Notes: a model not told the origin generated them from the letters alone. Shown: positions 1 through 8,694, counted from the stretch's first letter. The stretch is DNA of 18,612 nt from Candidatus Hodarchaeota archaeon (GCA_030589605.1 JAUUVJ010000012.1:1-18612); one strand, 5' to 3'. Program-made: numbers and translations.

Positions 1-665
1 AAATTACAGGAATAGTCGGGCCATCTGGAAGTGGGAAGACGACTTTTTTACGACTAGTGAACAAACTCATTTCCCCTACTCAAGGCGAGATTAGTTTAAA
101 CATAAATTATCATTATTCCACTTTGTCATCACGTGGATTGCGTAGAAAAATTGGCTTTCTACAACAACTCCCCTCTCTTTTTCCAGGAACAATTAAAGAT
201 AACATTGAATATGGTCCACAACTTCAGAATATTGATATTTCAGTTCAAGAAATTAATGAACTATTAACAAAAGTAGACTTGGATCCACAGATTTATTTAA
301 ACCGTAAGACATCAGAATTATCAGGAGGAGAGCAACAACGAGTGTGTTTAGCAAGAACTTTAGCAAATAATCCCTATGTACTATTATTGGATGAACCCAC
401 TTCATCATTGGATATTGTTTCTGAGAGTATTGTAGAAGAGACACTCCTTAAACTGGTGAATGAAGAAGGAATAAAAATCATTATCGTCACTCACAGTCTA
501 GAACAAACTAAACGACTAACAGATGAAATAATCTTCCTCAAAAATGGGACAATAGAAACACAAGCATCAACGAAAGAATTCTTTCAGACTTATTCTGAAA
601 ACCAAATAATCGATTTATTTAAAAAGGAGAAAAAAAATAATGGCAGAAATAATAAGTCAAACTGA
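1..665 (+). CDS. fetA: ABC transporter ATP-binding protein, FetA-like (5' partial)
   Basis: Cytoplasmic ATPase subunit that would power the membrane permease encoded next to it. The reading frame is open from base 3, so the true start lies before the window; an in-frame GTG at 57 is internal because the Walker A loop (GPSGSGKT, bases 18-41) comes before it. The signature LSGGEQQR is at bases 318-341, Walker B (LLLDEP) follows near 382-399, and the H-loop His is in VTHS near 485-496. About 220 codons are visible, consistent with a small stand-alone ABC ATPase. The stop overlaps the start of the downstream permease by 26 bases, so the two are translated as one operon. Assignment to the FetA/YbbL group rests mainly on the FetB-type partner; the ATPase alone would be only a generic ABC ATPase. 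Confidence 0.88.
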   Translation, partial: ITGIVGPSGSGKTTFLRLVNKLISPTQGEISLNINYHYSTLSSRGLRRKIGFLQQLPSLFPGTIKDNIEYGPQLQNIDISVQEINELLTKVDLDPQIYLNRKTSELSGGEQQRVCLARTLANNPYVLLLDEPTSSLDIVSESIVEETLLKLVNEEGIKIIIVTHSLEQTKRLTDEIIFLKNGTIETQASTKEFFQTYSENQIIDLFKKEKKNNGRNNKSN

Positions 666-1437
666 ACTGTGGGAAACACTTATTCGGATTTTTCTTTCGG
701 GAATATTACTTCTAGTTATCCTCATAATATCATTCTGGCAACAACTACAGATGAGTAAAACGATAATTGTAAATTATATACGGGGGTTAATACAGATTGT
801 TATACTTGCTTTCGTTCTTGTTTTGATTTTTAACTTAAAGAATTTAATGGTAATTTACCTTTATATGTTTGGAATGGTTATTTTTTCAGCTTTTACCGCT
901 AGACAACGGTATAAATATATTGATGTTCTGAAAATGGAGGTCATTGCTATCTCTGCAGGTGGTTTAGGAGTAATGGGGTTTGTAACAATTTTAGGTATTA
1001 TCGAGCCAACTGGGGAGTACTTGATTCCTATGGGAGGAATGGTCATTTCTAATGCTATGATCTGGACTACTATGACCTCAGAAAGGTTAACTTCAGATTT
1101 CATTAAAAATAAAAACTTGATTGAAGCATCCCTTTCTCTTGGTGCAAGTCCTAGAATGGCAATTTATATTCTTCTTCGAGATGCAATTCAGACTCCTTTT
1201 AATCCATCCATTGATCGAATAGCTGTTTTAGGCATAGTTTCAATACCAGGTTTGTTAGCAGGTATGATCATTGGAGGAAAAAACCCCATTATAGCGGCAG
1301 TTTATCAGATAATAATATTTTTAATGATCCAAGCAGCGGGTCTTATTGCAGTGGTAATTATTACCTATTTATTGATTCAGAAATTTTTCAACTCTTTAGA
1401 GCAAATAAATTATGAATTATTTACCAATAATAAGTAA
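640..1437 (+). CDS. fetB: FetB/UPF0014-family ABC permease, putative metal export
   Basis: Integral membrane permease of the UPF0014 (YbbM/FetB) family; the E. coli member with its ATPase FetA is linked to iron export. 265 residues, near the family's usual 250-260. About seven hydrophobic segments are visible, roughly residues 15-33, 45-65, 68-85, 103-121, 128-144, 195-213 and 220-246. Family-typical stretches are EASLSLGASPRMA (162-174), the cytoplasmic loop expected to contact the ATPase, and GIVSIPGLLAGMIIGG (198-213) followed by a YQIIIFLMI helix. GGAG at 626-629, ten bases before the ATG, supports this start. It overlaps the ATPase gene by 26 bases and converges on the kinase gene with only 13 bases between stops. 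Substrate cannot be read from sequence. Confidence 0.88.
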   Translation: MAEIISQTELWETLIRIFLSGILLLVILIISFWQQLQMSKTIIVNYIRGLIQIVILAFVLVLIFNLKNLMVIYLYMFGMVIFSAFTARQRYKYIDVLKMEVIAISAGGLGVMGFVTILGIIEPTGEYLIPMGGMVISNAMIWTTMTSERLTSDFIKNKNLIEASLSLGASPRMAIYILLRDAIQTPFNPSIDRIAVLGIVSIPGLLAGMIIGGKNPIIAAVYQIIIFLMIQAAGLIAVVIITYLLIQKFFNSLEQINYELFTNNK

Positions 1438-1450
1438 ATTACTATACAAG

Positions 1451-3352
1451 TTACATTTTTCGAGGTAATTCAATTGAAAAAGTTGATCCTGCTCCTGTCC
1501 CTTTACTGTGAGCTGTGATTGTCCCACCATGAGCATTCATAATTCCTATCGATAAGTATAGCCCTATTCCAGTTCCTGTAACAGAGTATTTAGTTTGAAT
1601 AGAAACGAATTGTTCGAATATTCGAGAAAGATTACCAGGTGCTATTCCCGCTCCATTATCGGTGAAATTTACCCGTATAACTGTAGATGATATTTCTAGA
1701 TCTATTTTAATAAGCCTAGTAATTGGATCTGTCTGTTTTACTGCATTATTCAAGAGATTGTCGATAACCTGTAAGAGACGATCCTGGTCTCCTTTGATAA
1801 TAAGAGGGGCTTTAATTTGAGGTTCATCAAATTTAATCTGATTTTCTAGCATATTTCGATAAGGTTCTAAAGCTTCATTGAGAAAAGTACAAAAATCAAA
1901 TTCTTTTTCAGTGATTTGAAATGTACCTTGCTTAAATTGCGCAATAAGCGAAACCTGATCAGTTAGTCTTTCAAGGCGATGTACATTTTTTCTAATGATA
2001 CCTAATATTTTTGTTGCTTGTGGATCATGGCTAATATTTTGAAAATTCTTTTGTAATAAGTCAATATAACCTAAAATAACTGTTAATGGGGTTCTTAATT
2101 CATGGCTAGTCATCCATACAAAATTATCACGTCGTTCTTCTAGATCTATTTTGAGTTTTTCAGTTTTTTTACGTTCAGTGATATCTTGTACAGTACCCAT
2201 TAACTGTGTTACCTTTCCAGTGTTATCCGTAATTGCCTCTCCTTTTGCCTGTACATATTTTAACGTTCCATCATCCAAAAGTAATCGATGTTCAATATCC
2301 CAAGGGGTCCCTTCTTCTAATCCTCTTCTAATATGGAATTGATCAAATTCTCTATCTTTAGGATGGACAACTTCAAGAAATTTTTCTAGCGTTGCTTCCT
2401 CACGACTTAAACTAAAAATACGAAATAATTCATCAGAACCAGATACTTCCATTGTATTAGGGTTAAGTCTCCAAGAGCCAATTTGAGCTATTGCTTGAGC
2501 CTCTCTAAGATAGCGTTCACTATTCTGGAGTGTTTCTTCTGTTTTTTTTCGTTCTGTTATGTCTACTCCAGAATTAAGAGTTCCTACAATTTTTCTATTT
2601 TCATCATAGAGAATTGTATAATTCCAAGCAATAATCCTTTCTTCTCCGTTTCTTATTACTATAGGAACTTCATAGTATTTTACATTTTCAATTTCTCCCT
2701 GCATCAATTGATTATATACAGGTTTAATTTCTTCTCGTAACCTTTGAGGAATAAAATTATCAAACCAGTTTTTTCCAATAATATCTTTCTCCTCATATCC
2801 TAGTAGTTCAGATCCTTTTCTGTTAATAAGAGTGACTATTTGTTTGTCATCCAGTGCCATTATTATGACTGCTACGATATCTAAATATAACTGTGTTAAA
2901 TTTTTTTCCTTAAGTTGTTTTTCTTCAGCTTTTATATGTTCTGTGATGTCTAATACAATACCTCTAAAACCTACTATGTCTGTACCGTGGAGAATGGGGC
3001 TAGAATGCACGAGGATAGGAAAAGTACTTCCATCTTTTCGTAATGCTGTGTATTTATTATAGCTAAGTTTTTCTCCTTGAAATAATCCTTGGATATTCTG
3101 TTTCACTCTTTCCCTATCATTTGGAATAACAAATTGTGAGGGATTCAATCCATCATCAAGATCCTCTTGTGTATAGCCCATTGATTCAAACAGATAATGA
3201 TTAGCATAGGTGAAATTTCCCTCCAAATCGAGTTCGAACACAATTTCAGGTAGAAAATCGGCTAATTCTCTAAAGCTTTTTTCCGCTAACTCGGATCTTA
3301 TGAGACTTTTGATGCTTTCGGGAATATTACTTCGTTTAAAGATACCTTCCAT
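1451..3352 (-). CDS. PAS-PAS-PAS sensor histidine kinase
   Basis: Predicted soluble sensor kinase: no signal peptide or membrane helix is visible. Numbered from the ATG at 3352 (633 residues), PAS domains lie at about 27-141, 151-271 and 283-395, each ending in the DIT-E PAC signature. The HisKA segment holds the phospho-acceptor His417 in SHELRTPLT, and the HATPase domain has an N box (DNLLNNAVK, 531-539), G1 (DNGAGI, 565-570), an F box (FEQF) and G2 (GTGIGL, 593-598), so the kinase looks catalytically complete. An upstream in-frame TTG at 3367 is possible, but GAGGGTGA lies just before the ATG at 3352, so I prefer that start. No response regulator is adjacent. The catalytic core resembles the two other kinases in the window. 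Ligand of the PAS domains is unknown. Confidence 0.93.
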   Translation of the reverse strand: MEGIFKRSNIPESIKSLIRSELAEKSFRELADFLPEIVFELDLEGNFTYANHYLFESMGYTQEDLDDGLNPSQFVIPNDRERVKQNIQGLFQGEKLSYNKYTALRKDGSTFPILVHSSPILHGTDIVGFRGIVLDITEHIKAEEKQLKEKNLTQLYLDIVAVIIMALDDKQIVTLINRKGSELLGYEEKDIIGKNWFDNFIPQRLREEIKPVYNQLMQGEIENVKYYEVPIVIRNGEERIIAWNYTILYDENRKIVGTLNSGVDITERKKTEETLQNSERYLREAQAIAQIGSWRLNPNTMEVSGSDELFRIFSLSREEATLEKFLEVVHPKDREFDQFHIRRGLEEGTPWDIEHRLLLDDGTLKYVQAKGEAITDNTGKVTQLMGTVQDITERKKTEKLKIDLEERRDNFVWMTSHELRTPLTVILGYIDLLQKNFQNISHDPQATKILGIIRKNVHRLERLTDQVSLIAQFKQGTFQITEKEFDFCTFLNEALEPYRNMLENQIKFDEPQIKAPLIIKGDQDRLLQVIDNLLNNAVKQTDPITRLIKIDLEISSTVIRVNFTDNGAGIAPGNLSRIFEQFVSIQTKYSVTGTGIGLYLSIGIMNAHGGTITAHSKGTGAGSTFSIELPRKM

Positions 3353-3571
3353 TGTATTCACCCTCAAAAGAATATCTATCCCTTCCTATATTAGGATTCT
3401 GAAATACAATATTTTTTTAGTTCAAAAAAGCTTTATTTTGGTTCATGTTTGAATAAACAGGGTGATTAATCCAGCTATTCATACTATTTTATTATTTGAA
3501 CGATTTCTCTTTTTTTTAAAGGCAAATCAGCTAGTATCCTGGATGTATTCTAATGTAATTCGAATAAAAAA

Positions 3572-3588
3572 GAAAAAAGTTTTTAATA
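3572..3588 (+). promoter_or_regulatory. candidate BRE/TATA promoter of zinc-ribbon membrane gene
   Basis: A purine-rich GAAAAAAG (3572-3579) is followed directly by TTTTTAATA (3580-3588), the arrangement of an archaeal BRE plus TATA box. A start of transcription about 25 bases downstream would fall near 3612, just before the ATG at 3625. Seen by eye only; the surrounding DNA is very A+T rich. Confidence 0.35.
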
Positions 3589-3624
3589 ATTAATCTGCAG
3601 ATTCCCTATTCAAAATAAGATAAG

Positions 3625-4515
3625 ATGATTTGTATGGCAAAAGAAAAAAGCTTCTGTGAATGGTGTGGTGAACCTAGATCTCAAGATGACATTTTCTGTG
3701 CTAGTTGTGGTCAACAACTGAAAGGAGAAAATGCTCTTAAAGGGCTTGTAGATTTACAATTGGACAACAATCAAATTTATGGTCTGATTGTAGCAGGTTT
3801 CGTTGTTCTAAATATTATAAACTTAATATTTGCGTTTGTTTTCCTTCCCGAAGGAATGGATGATTTTCTTCTACTAATATTAGTTATACCTACGCTTGTT
3901 ACCATTATTGCATTGGGTGTTATCTATGCAGGTATCAATAAAGAAGGAAGTCGTAAATGGTTTGGTAAACAAATCAATCCTTATAAAAAGATGAAAACCT
4001 CTGAAAGAGTAACAGAGCTAATATTTGGAGTGTTCTTTAGTTTTATCTGGTTAGGAATTTTAGCCATAATCTTTTTTGATGAAACAATTCCATTATTTAC
4101 GAGAACTGATACTTTTGCAATCCTAGTAATTTTCATTCCAGCAATATTTGGAATCTTCAAAAGTGTATTCAAAGGGTTTTTTGGGAATTCACCCCAAACT
4201 CGAGGTATGCTGATTTTATCTGATTTTGTAACCATGATTGGTTTTATTCTTCTTCTATCTAACTGGTTTTTAGATATTCCAGCTTTCATAGAATGGATAG
4301 GAACGATTTTTGGTGAAGGTGTAATTAATTGGATACCAATAGAATATCCTCTCATAGAACAGTTTGTTCAATTCGGGTTATGGATTGCGGTTGTCGTACT
4401 AGCTTTTGGAATACTGAAACATCTCTTTATATCGTTAATATGGATGGATATTCGTTTGAATACTTTTAATGGAATGCTTGCCGATATAGTTCCCTTTGAG
4501 GATGTCAAAAAATAA
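3625..4515 (+). CDS. zinc-ribbon multi-pass membrane protein, function unknown
   Basis: I do not recognise a named family. The N-terminus carries a short zinc ribbon: Cys11-x2-Cys14 and Cys25-x2-Cys28, the zf-ribbon type common at the start of archaeal membrane proteins. After a charged linker there are about six hydrophobic segments near residues 51-73, 80-103, 133-152, 163-182, 197-215 and 249-271; the C-terminus is short and charged. The zinc ribbon would be cytosolic if the N-terminus stays inside. Two starts are possible: ATG 3625, used here, or ATG 3634 (MAKEKS...), which removes three residues and leaves the ribbon intact; neither has a convincing ribosome site. It is transcribed away from the triple-PAS kinase and followed by a T-rich tract that probably ends its transcript. 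Single-gene unit. Confidence 0.8.
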   Translation: MICMAKEKSFCEWCGEPRSQDDIFCASCGQQLKGENALKGLVDLQLDNNQIYGLIVAGFVVLNIINLIFAFVFLPEGMDDFLLLILVIPTLVTIIALGVIYAGINKEGSRKWFGKQINPYKKMKTSERVTELIFGVFFSFIWLGILAIIFFDETIPLFTRTDTFAILVIFIPAIFGIFKSVFKGFFGNSPQTRGMLILSDFVTMIGFILLLSNWFLDIPAFIEWIGTIFGEGVINWIPIEYPLIEQFVQFGLWIAVVVLAFGILKHLFISLIWMDIRLNTFNGMLADIVPFEDVKK

Positions 4516-4524
4516 CTCCTTCCC

Positions 4525-4548
4525 TCTTTTCTTTTCTCTTTTTTTCTT
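4525..4548 (+). terminator. oligo-T archaeal-type terminator
   Basis: Just after the stop at 4515 comes a pyrimidine tract with several T runs (TTTT, TTTT, TTTTTTT) and no hairpin, the usual form of archaeal transcription termination. It lies between convergent genes. Confidence 0.5.
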
Positions 4549-4563
4549 AAAACAGTCCAAGAG

Positions 4564-5220
4564 TCAGGATCGAATCAAACGAATTTCAGAAGTAATAGTT
4601 TCAGATATGTTACTTATATAACTGAGAATCTCGTTTAAGTGAGCTTTGATAAGTTCTTCATCTGTAATATAAGGACACCAGGCAAAATAAAGAGCATTTT
4701 TTGCTTTCATGGTTATGGAGGTTCTTCTTGCAGGTCCGTACAGGATGGAAGCAAGCAATCCCTCTCCATCCTTAAGAATAACATCGTTTTGTTTTAATTT
4801 TTGTTCTTGACCATTTAACTTAAGATAATTTTCTCCTCCACTGGAGACATCAAAGGTTAGATTACCTTGGATTTTGTCTAGATCATGACCAGAAGTTAAA
4901 ATACAGCTATTAAGCTCAGCAAGAAACATAACATCGACTAACGCAGAAACTTTTGGAAATCGTCTGCCATCTTTAATCGTCTTGATCTGGAACTCGATAG
5001 GATATGTTTTTTTCCATTGCTTGAAATAAGAGTCATAATTCTTAATCATACTACTCCTTTCCACTTCTCCCTCACCTTCCTTAATTTTTCTCTCTAAATC
5101 TCGATTTCTCTCTTACAAAGTTTCATGAGATTTTATATTAGCAAAATCTCTGATGATTAAACTACCAAATATCGATTCAGGATATAAATTTTTCAAATCA
5201 GAGGTTAGTTGTATTTGCAT
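4564..5220 (-). pseudogene. B3/4-domain (PheRS-beta-like) protein gene with one in-frame TAA
   Basis: The frame from ATG 5220 to TGA 4564 is 219 codons, the usual length of free-standing B3/4 proteins (COG3382), which resemble the editing/tRNA-binding module of Phe-tRNA synthetase beta. Codons 1-35 read like the family's N-terminus (MQIQLTSDLKNLYP...), codon 36 is TAA (5113-5115), and the same frame continues through the family core: SALVD (92-96), GHDLDKI (111-117), a GGE turn and an RRTSIT segment. GGTG precedes ATG 5220 at a ten-base spacing, supporting this as the original start. Downstream of the TAA, GTG 5064 and ATG 5049 are each preceded by Shine-Dalgarno-like stretches (AAGGTGAG, AAGGAG), so a 161-166-residue C-terminal product could be made by re-initiation. 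Either a nonsense mutation, a sequencing error, or a split gene. Exact role of these proteins is not established. Confidence 0.8.
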
Positions 5221-5233
5221 TTTCTAGAACCAC

Positions 5234-5260
5234 CAAAAAACTACAGTCTAATATTGTAGT
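5234..5260 (-). terminator. hairpin plus T-run terminator after acyltransferase gene
   Basis: On the minus strand ACTACA (5260-5255) and TGTAGT (5245-5240) form a six-base stem around a nine-base loop, followed directly by a T run (5239-5234). It lies 55 bases past the acyltransferase stop and immediately before the ribosome site of the B3/4 gene, so it probably separates the two minus-strand units. Confidence 0.5.
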
Positions 5261-5314
5261 AGGGCGTTTTAGAGATTCAATTTAGGAAATTATTAACTAT
5301 TATGGAGAAAAGAT

Positions 5315-6208
5315 CTAAGTCGTTCCTTCTATCCATTTTTTCAATTCATCAGGATGATATTGCAATAATCTGGAGAAAAATCTATTAGTTTTCGAATGTG
5401 AATCAGATGAAATATCTAATTTATCCAATGGAGTGTTAAACTTGCGTTTAATTATTTCAAAGAAGTACTTTTCTTGAATTAACATTTCAGTTTTAATAGC
5501 AGACATGATCTGTTTACTGATTTTATGAGCCGTTGAATAAAAAGAAGAGTCTGAATCACTCCATCCTTCTTTACGTGTGAATTTAGTGAAAGAAAGAGGT
5601 TTACAAAAGGAAATTGACATGAATGATTTGAATTTTGGGATAATTTTACCATGAGCGAGTGCTTCAAGAGAGCCATGGATATACATAGGCACTACAGGTA
5701 TCTTGCCATTGAATCTCAAAATTAATCGTCCCACTCCTGATTTAGTTTCTTGAATAAAGTTATGGTAATCATGGAAAGGATTACTGGGGATTCTTTTACC
5801 TTGAGGAGCCATAAGGACAGCAATATTTTCTTTGAGTAATCTAGCCGCGTAATCGAGAGCAGGAGCAGGATTTTGAGGATAGACTGGGAAGGCTCCCACA
5901 TACTTGACAAGGCCAAAGAGTCCTTGTTGCATTGCTTTTCCACTAGCCATTAATCCACACATAGTTCGATTTCCAAAGGGATAAACTATGGCACTAGCAA
6001 AAAGAAAAGAATCTAAATGAGATCGGTGATTAAAGCAATAAATAACAGGAATACCTTCAGGAAGCCTTTCAATGTGTTCTATACCATTAACTTCAAATTG
6101 AAAATATGTACGTATAATACGAGGGATAATTAACTTAGCAAACTGGTAGAATGACTTGCGAAGAAAAGACCAAGACAACAGGGTGTCTTTTGGAGGAGAA
6201 AGAACCAT
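5315..6208 (-). CDS. PlsC-type 1-acylglycerol-3-phosphate acyltransferase family protein
   Basis: Member of the PlsC/LPLAT acyltransferase fold, which transfers acyl chains to (lyso)phospholipid-type acceptors at the membrane. The catalytic HX4D motif is present as HRSHLD (61-66) after the typical strand VIYCFN. The second block, normally FPEGTRS, reads APQGKRIPS (134-142), with Gln in place of the usual Glu. IPVVPMYIHGS (170-180) matches the fourth block. The N-terminal 30 residues form an amphipathic or weakly hydrophobic region rather than a clear helix. 297 residues, longer than bacterial PlsC; the last 60 residues are charged and unassigned. TAGGT eight bases before the ATG supports the start. 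Archaeal membrane lipids are ether-linked isoprenoids, so a PlsC-like enzyme here is unexpected for that pathway and its substrate is uncertain. Confidence 0.87.
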   Translation of the reverse strand: MVLSPPKDTLLSWSFLRKSFYQFAKLIIPRIIRTYFQFEVNGIEHIERLPEGIPVIYCFNHRSHLDSFLFASAIVYPFGNRTMCGLMASGKAMQQGLFGLVKYVGAFPVYPQNPAPALDYAARLLKENIAVLMAPQGKRIPSNPFHDYHNFIQETKSGVGRLILRFNGKIPVVPMYIHGSLEALAHGKIIPKFKSFMSISFCKPLSFTKFTRKEGWSDSDSSFYSTAHKISKQIMSAIKTEMLIQEKYFFEIIKRKFNTPLDKLDISSDSHSKTNRFFSRLLQYHPDELKKWIEGTT

Positions 6209-6594
6209 TTTGAGTACCTATTAACTTGTTGGTCCCCTTATTTGATTAAACAAATTTCGATTATAACAAATATGTCTATCAACTTTCTTAATTTAAGATT
6301 GTTTCGACTTTTTCTTGAGTGCTTCTATCATTGATATTTCAATTATTGCTAGAATAATTTGGATTTAGGTCTAAATCGAATCCCTTCAAATCATTTTGCA
6401 ATAGTGAACTACCCTGTCCTAAAGAACATGGCTTTCTACGAGTTCACTGAACCTAGCAACAATTTCCTACGAAAATACCAATCAAGGTAGCTTTCAAGAT
6501 ATAAATATGAAAAATGTGGGATAACTTTATTTATATGAATGTTCAAGGTATTCTCATCTTTAGCGAGAGTTATGTTAAAAATAGTGTTTTGTAG
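6209..6594. other. divergent intergenic region, no gene seen
   Basis: 386 bases between the divergent acyltransferase and solute-binding-protein genes. No convincing coding sequence on either strand. It contains a 16-base dyad (6362-6377) and, near 6526-6536, a TTTATTTATA stretch that could be a TATA box for the downstream gene; the ATG at 6595 has no clear ribosome site. Confidence 0.5.
6362..6377. promoter_or_regulatory. perfect dyad GATTTAG-GT-CTAAATC, candidate operator
   Basis: Two seven-base arms in exact inverted symmetry around a two-base centre, in the middle of the divergent intergenic region. The size and spacing suit a dimeric DNA-binding protein, but it lies 154 bases from one start codon and 217 bases from the other, so a role in either promoter is only a possibility. 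Confidence 0.3.
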
Positions 6595-8655
6595 ATGAAA
6601 CAAATCATTAGAATAGTATCAACCTTAGGATTCCTCCTTATATTCAGTACAATTGTATTTTTCCCTCGATTGGATATCGTTATAGGTGAACCATTACTTA
6701 ATAATCCACAAAAATATATTTTTGAAACTTCAAGTGCACATCCAGCTTCAATTGATCCCGCAATTAATTATGTATCCTTTGGATCAGGGATAAATGAACT
6801 CATCTATGAAACGCTTGTTGATTATGTAGGCAATTCAGCTAATGAGTTAGAAGGAAAACTAGCAACTGATTGGATCATCTCTTCCGATGGTTTACAATAT
6901 ACCTTTAATCTAAGAAAAGATGTTACTTTTCATGATGGTACCCCTTTTAACGCATATATCATGAAGTATTCACTGGACAGGGTTGTAATTCTAAATGATC
7001 CCGGGGGACCTGCTTGGATGATCCAACATGTAGTTATTGGGGGTAACGAGATCAAATCATTGGAAGATGCCAATATTAGTGATGCCATTACATTCATCCA
7101 AGGAGAGGCTTTCAAGGTTATTGACGATTACACCTTCCAAATTAACTTAGAACGGCCGTATACTCCATTCATATATGTTCTAGCTAATCGAATGGGAGTA
7201 GCAGTCTCACCAAGAGCAATAGCAAAGAATAAGCCTTTTTATTATACAACTGATCAATATGATGACTTTTATGGCATGGTGTCATTACGTGATTGGTTTC
7301 CCGACCTTACAGATCAGGAAATTTGTACTAAACTGGGTCTAGAATCGAATTGGGATGTAGATATCTCAGGAGTCGTTCCCAGCTCCGCTGGAGATGAAAT
7401 GAATCGACATGAATGGATGAGTGTCCATGGCGTTGGTACTGGACCATATCAACTCATTGAGCCCTCACATTTTGAAAAGAACAGGGTTTGGTGGGGGTCA
7501 TTTGCACAATATTCCCCTGATGAGATTTTCATCGAAATTGTTGATGAACCCCAATTACAAATTTACGATATTAAAGATGGTAAGGTAGATGAGGCTGTAA
7601 TTCCCGTGTATCAGGCGTCTGAAATTGTGGATGTTGATGAATTTCCACTGAGTAGAGAACTTGAAGTTTTATCAACATTTGAAGGAATTCAGGCTTTTAG
7701 CACTCGTACTTTTAATCTAATATTTTTCGGTATGAATATGAATGACAATCTTTCACCCTATATCAATGAAGACCCCAACACAGAATATGTTGCCGATAAT
7801 TTTAACCGCTATAGCTGGGGTACAGAGAAGGCTAGCTCCAATAACCCCTTCACTGCGCTACGCTTTCGGAAAGCTTTTGTAATGTCATTTGACTCTGAAA
7901 GTATAATTCATTCTACACTCAATGGCTTTGCTGAACCGATGGAAGGCTGCATTCCAAATGGAATGCTGGGTCATCATGGAAGGTTAATCGAAGAAGGATT
8001 TATTCCAACATATAATCCCGCTGCTGCCATGGAACTCTTCAAAGAAGTAAAATGGAATGGATCAATTATTTTATCCTTTTGGGAAGAATTTAGGTTTCGT
8101 AAACAAGCACTAGAACTACTAAAGGATACAATTAATAATATGGACATTGGAATCGAGATAGTTCTCCAATCCCTTGATTGGCCTGATTATCGCGATCGCC
8201 GGTATAATCAATTATTAGTTCTCGATGGCGCTGGCTGGGTACCAGATTATGCAGATCCAGACAGTAATATTAGAGGTTTCTTACATAGTCAGGATGGCTA
8301 TTTTGGTCCACGAATCAATTATATTAATCCATCACTAGATGCTTTAATAGAACAAGCAGCAGAGGAAACAAGTTACACGAAGCGGGAAGAAAAATACTGG
8401 GAAATCGAATTAATGGTGGGTGAAGACGTTCCATTCATTTATGGATCTCAGGTACACCGTTTTACTGTTATACGTGATTGGATTCATGATTACGAAGAAT
8501 CGGGATCATTCAATCCAATGTCGTTTATGGTTAATGCGGAACATATCAATAAATATGAGGAACAGACGATAGTAATAACTCCAGGGTTTGATATAGGCAT
8601 CGTAATCGCAATTGTATTTATCTTTTCTTTGATTCAACGAAGAAAGAAACAATGA
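6595..8655 (+). CDS. ABC transporter substrate-binding protein, family 5 (peptide/nickel type)
   Basis: Extracytoplasmic solute-binding protein of the SBP_bac_5 (DppA/OppA/NikA) family, which captures oligopeptides or similar ligands for an ABC importer. 686 residues, longer than bacterial members (about 500-550). An N-terminal hydrophobic segment (4-23) acts as signal or anchor. The family signature region is LRKDVTFHDGTPF (106-118) after LIYETLVDYVG (69-79), with further typical blocks ALRFRKAFVMSFD and LVLDGAGWVPDYADPD in the second half. A second hydrophobic helix near 663-680 followed by RRKKQ forms a C-terminal anchor, the usual way archaea tether such proteins. Low-complexity linker is short. 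No dppB/C/D/F-type permease or ATPase genes are next to it, so it must work with components encoded elsewhere or act alone. No clear ribosome site; possibly leaderless or weakly initiated. Ligand unknown. Confidence 0.92.
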   Translation: MKQIIRIVSTLGFLLIFSTIVFFPRLDIVIGEPLLNNPQKYIFETSSAHPASIDPAINYVSFGSGINELIYETLVDYVGNSANELEGKLATDWIISSDGLQYTFNLRKDVTFHDGTPFNAYIMKYSLDRVVILNDPGGPAWMIQHVVIGGNEIKSLEDANISDAITFIQGEAFKVIDDYTFQINLERPYTPFIYVLANRMGVAVSPRAIAKNKPFYYTTDQYDDFYGMVSLRDWFPDLTDQEICTKLGLESNWDVDISGVVPSSAGDEMNRHEWMSVHGVGTGPYQLIEPSHFEKNRVWWGSFAQYSPDEIFIEIVDEPQLQIYDIKDGKVDEAVIPVYQASEIVDVDEFPLSRELEVLSTFEGIQAFSTRTFNLIFFGMNMNDNLSPYINEDPNTEYVADNFNRYSWGTEKASSNNPFTALRFRKAFVMSFDSESIIHSTLNGFAEPMEGCIPNGMLGHHGRLIEEGFIPTYNPAAAMELFKEVKWNGSIILSFWEEFRFRKQALELLKDTINNMDIGIEIVLQSLDWPDYRDRRYNQLLVLDGAGWVPDYADPDSNIRGFLHSQDGYFGPRINYINPSLDALIEQAAEETSYTKREEKYWEIELMVGEDVPFIYGSQVHRFTVIRDWIHDYEESGSFNPMSFMVNAEHINKYEEQTIVITPGFDIGIVIAIVFIFSLIQRRKKQ

Positions 8656-8680
8656 TATTATCACTTAATATCGTGATTTT
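8652..8680 (+). terminator. hairpin terminator overlapping the binding-protein stop codon
   Basis: GATATTA (8654-8660) and TAATATC (8666-8672) form a perfect seven-base stem with loop TCACT, extendable by a G-U and an A-T pair, and are followed shortly by TTTT. The stem begins inside the TGA stop of the binding-protein gene. Confidence 0.4.
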
Positions 8681-8694
8681 CCTCCCCCCCATAA

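Noticed and set aside
57..59. GTG 57 as start of the ABC ATPase
   Set aside because: Walker A lies upstream in the same frame, so the gene begins before the window.
3353..3367. TTG 3367 as start of the triple-PAS kinase
   Set aside because: GAGGGTGA, encoded within those extra codons, is at ribosome-site spacing to ATG 3352, which is the stronger start.
6430..6492. 20-codon ORF (MAFYEFTEPSNN...) in the intergenic region
   Set aside because: Too short, no ribosome site, no family resemblance.
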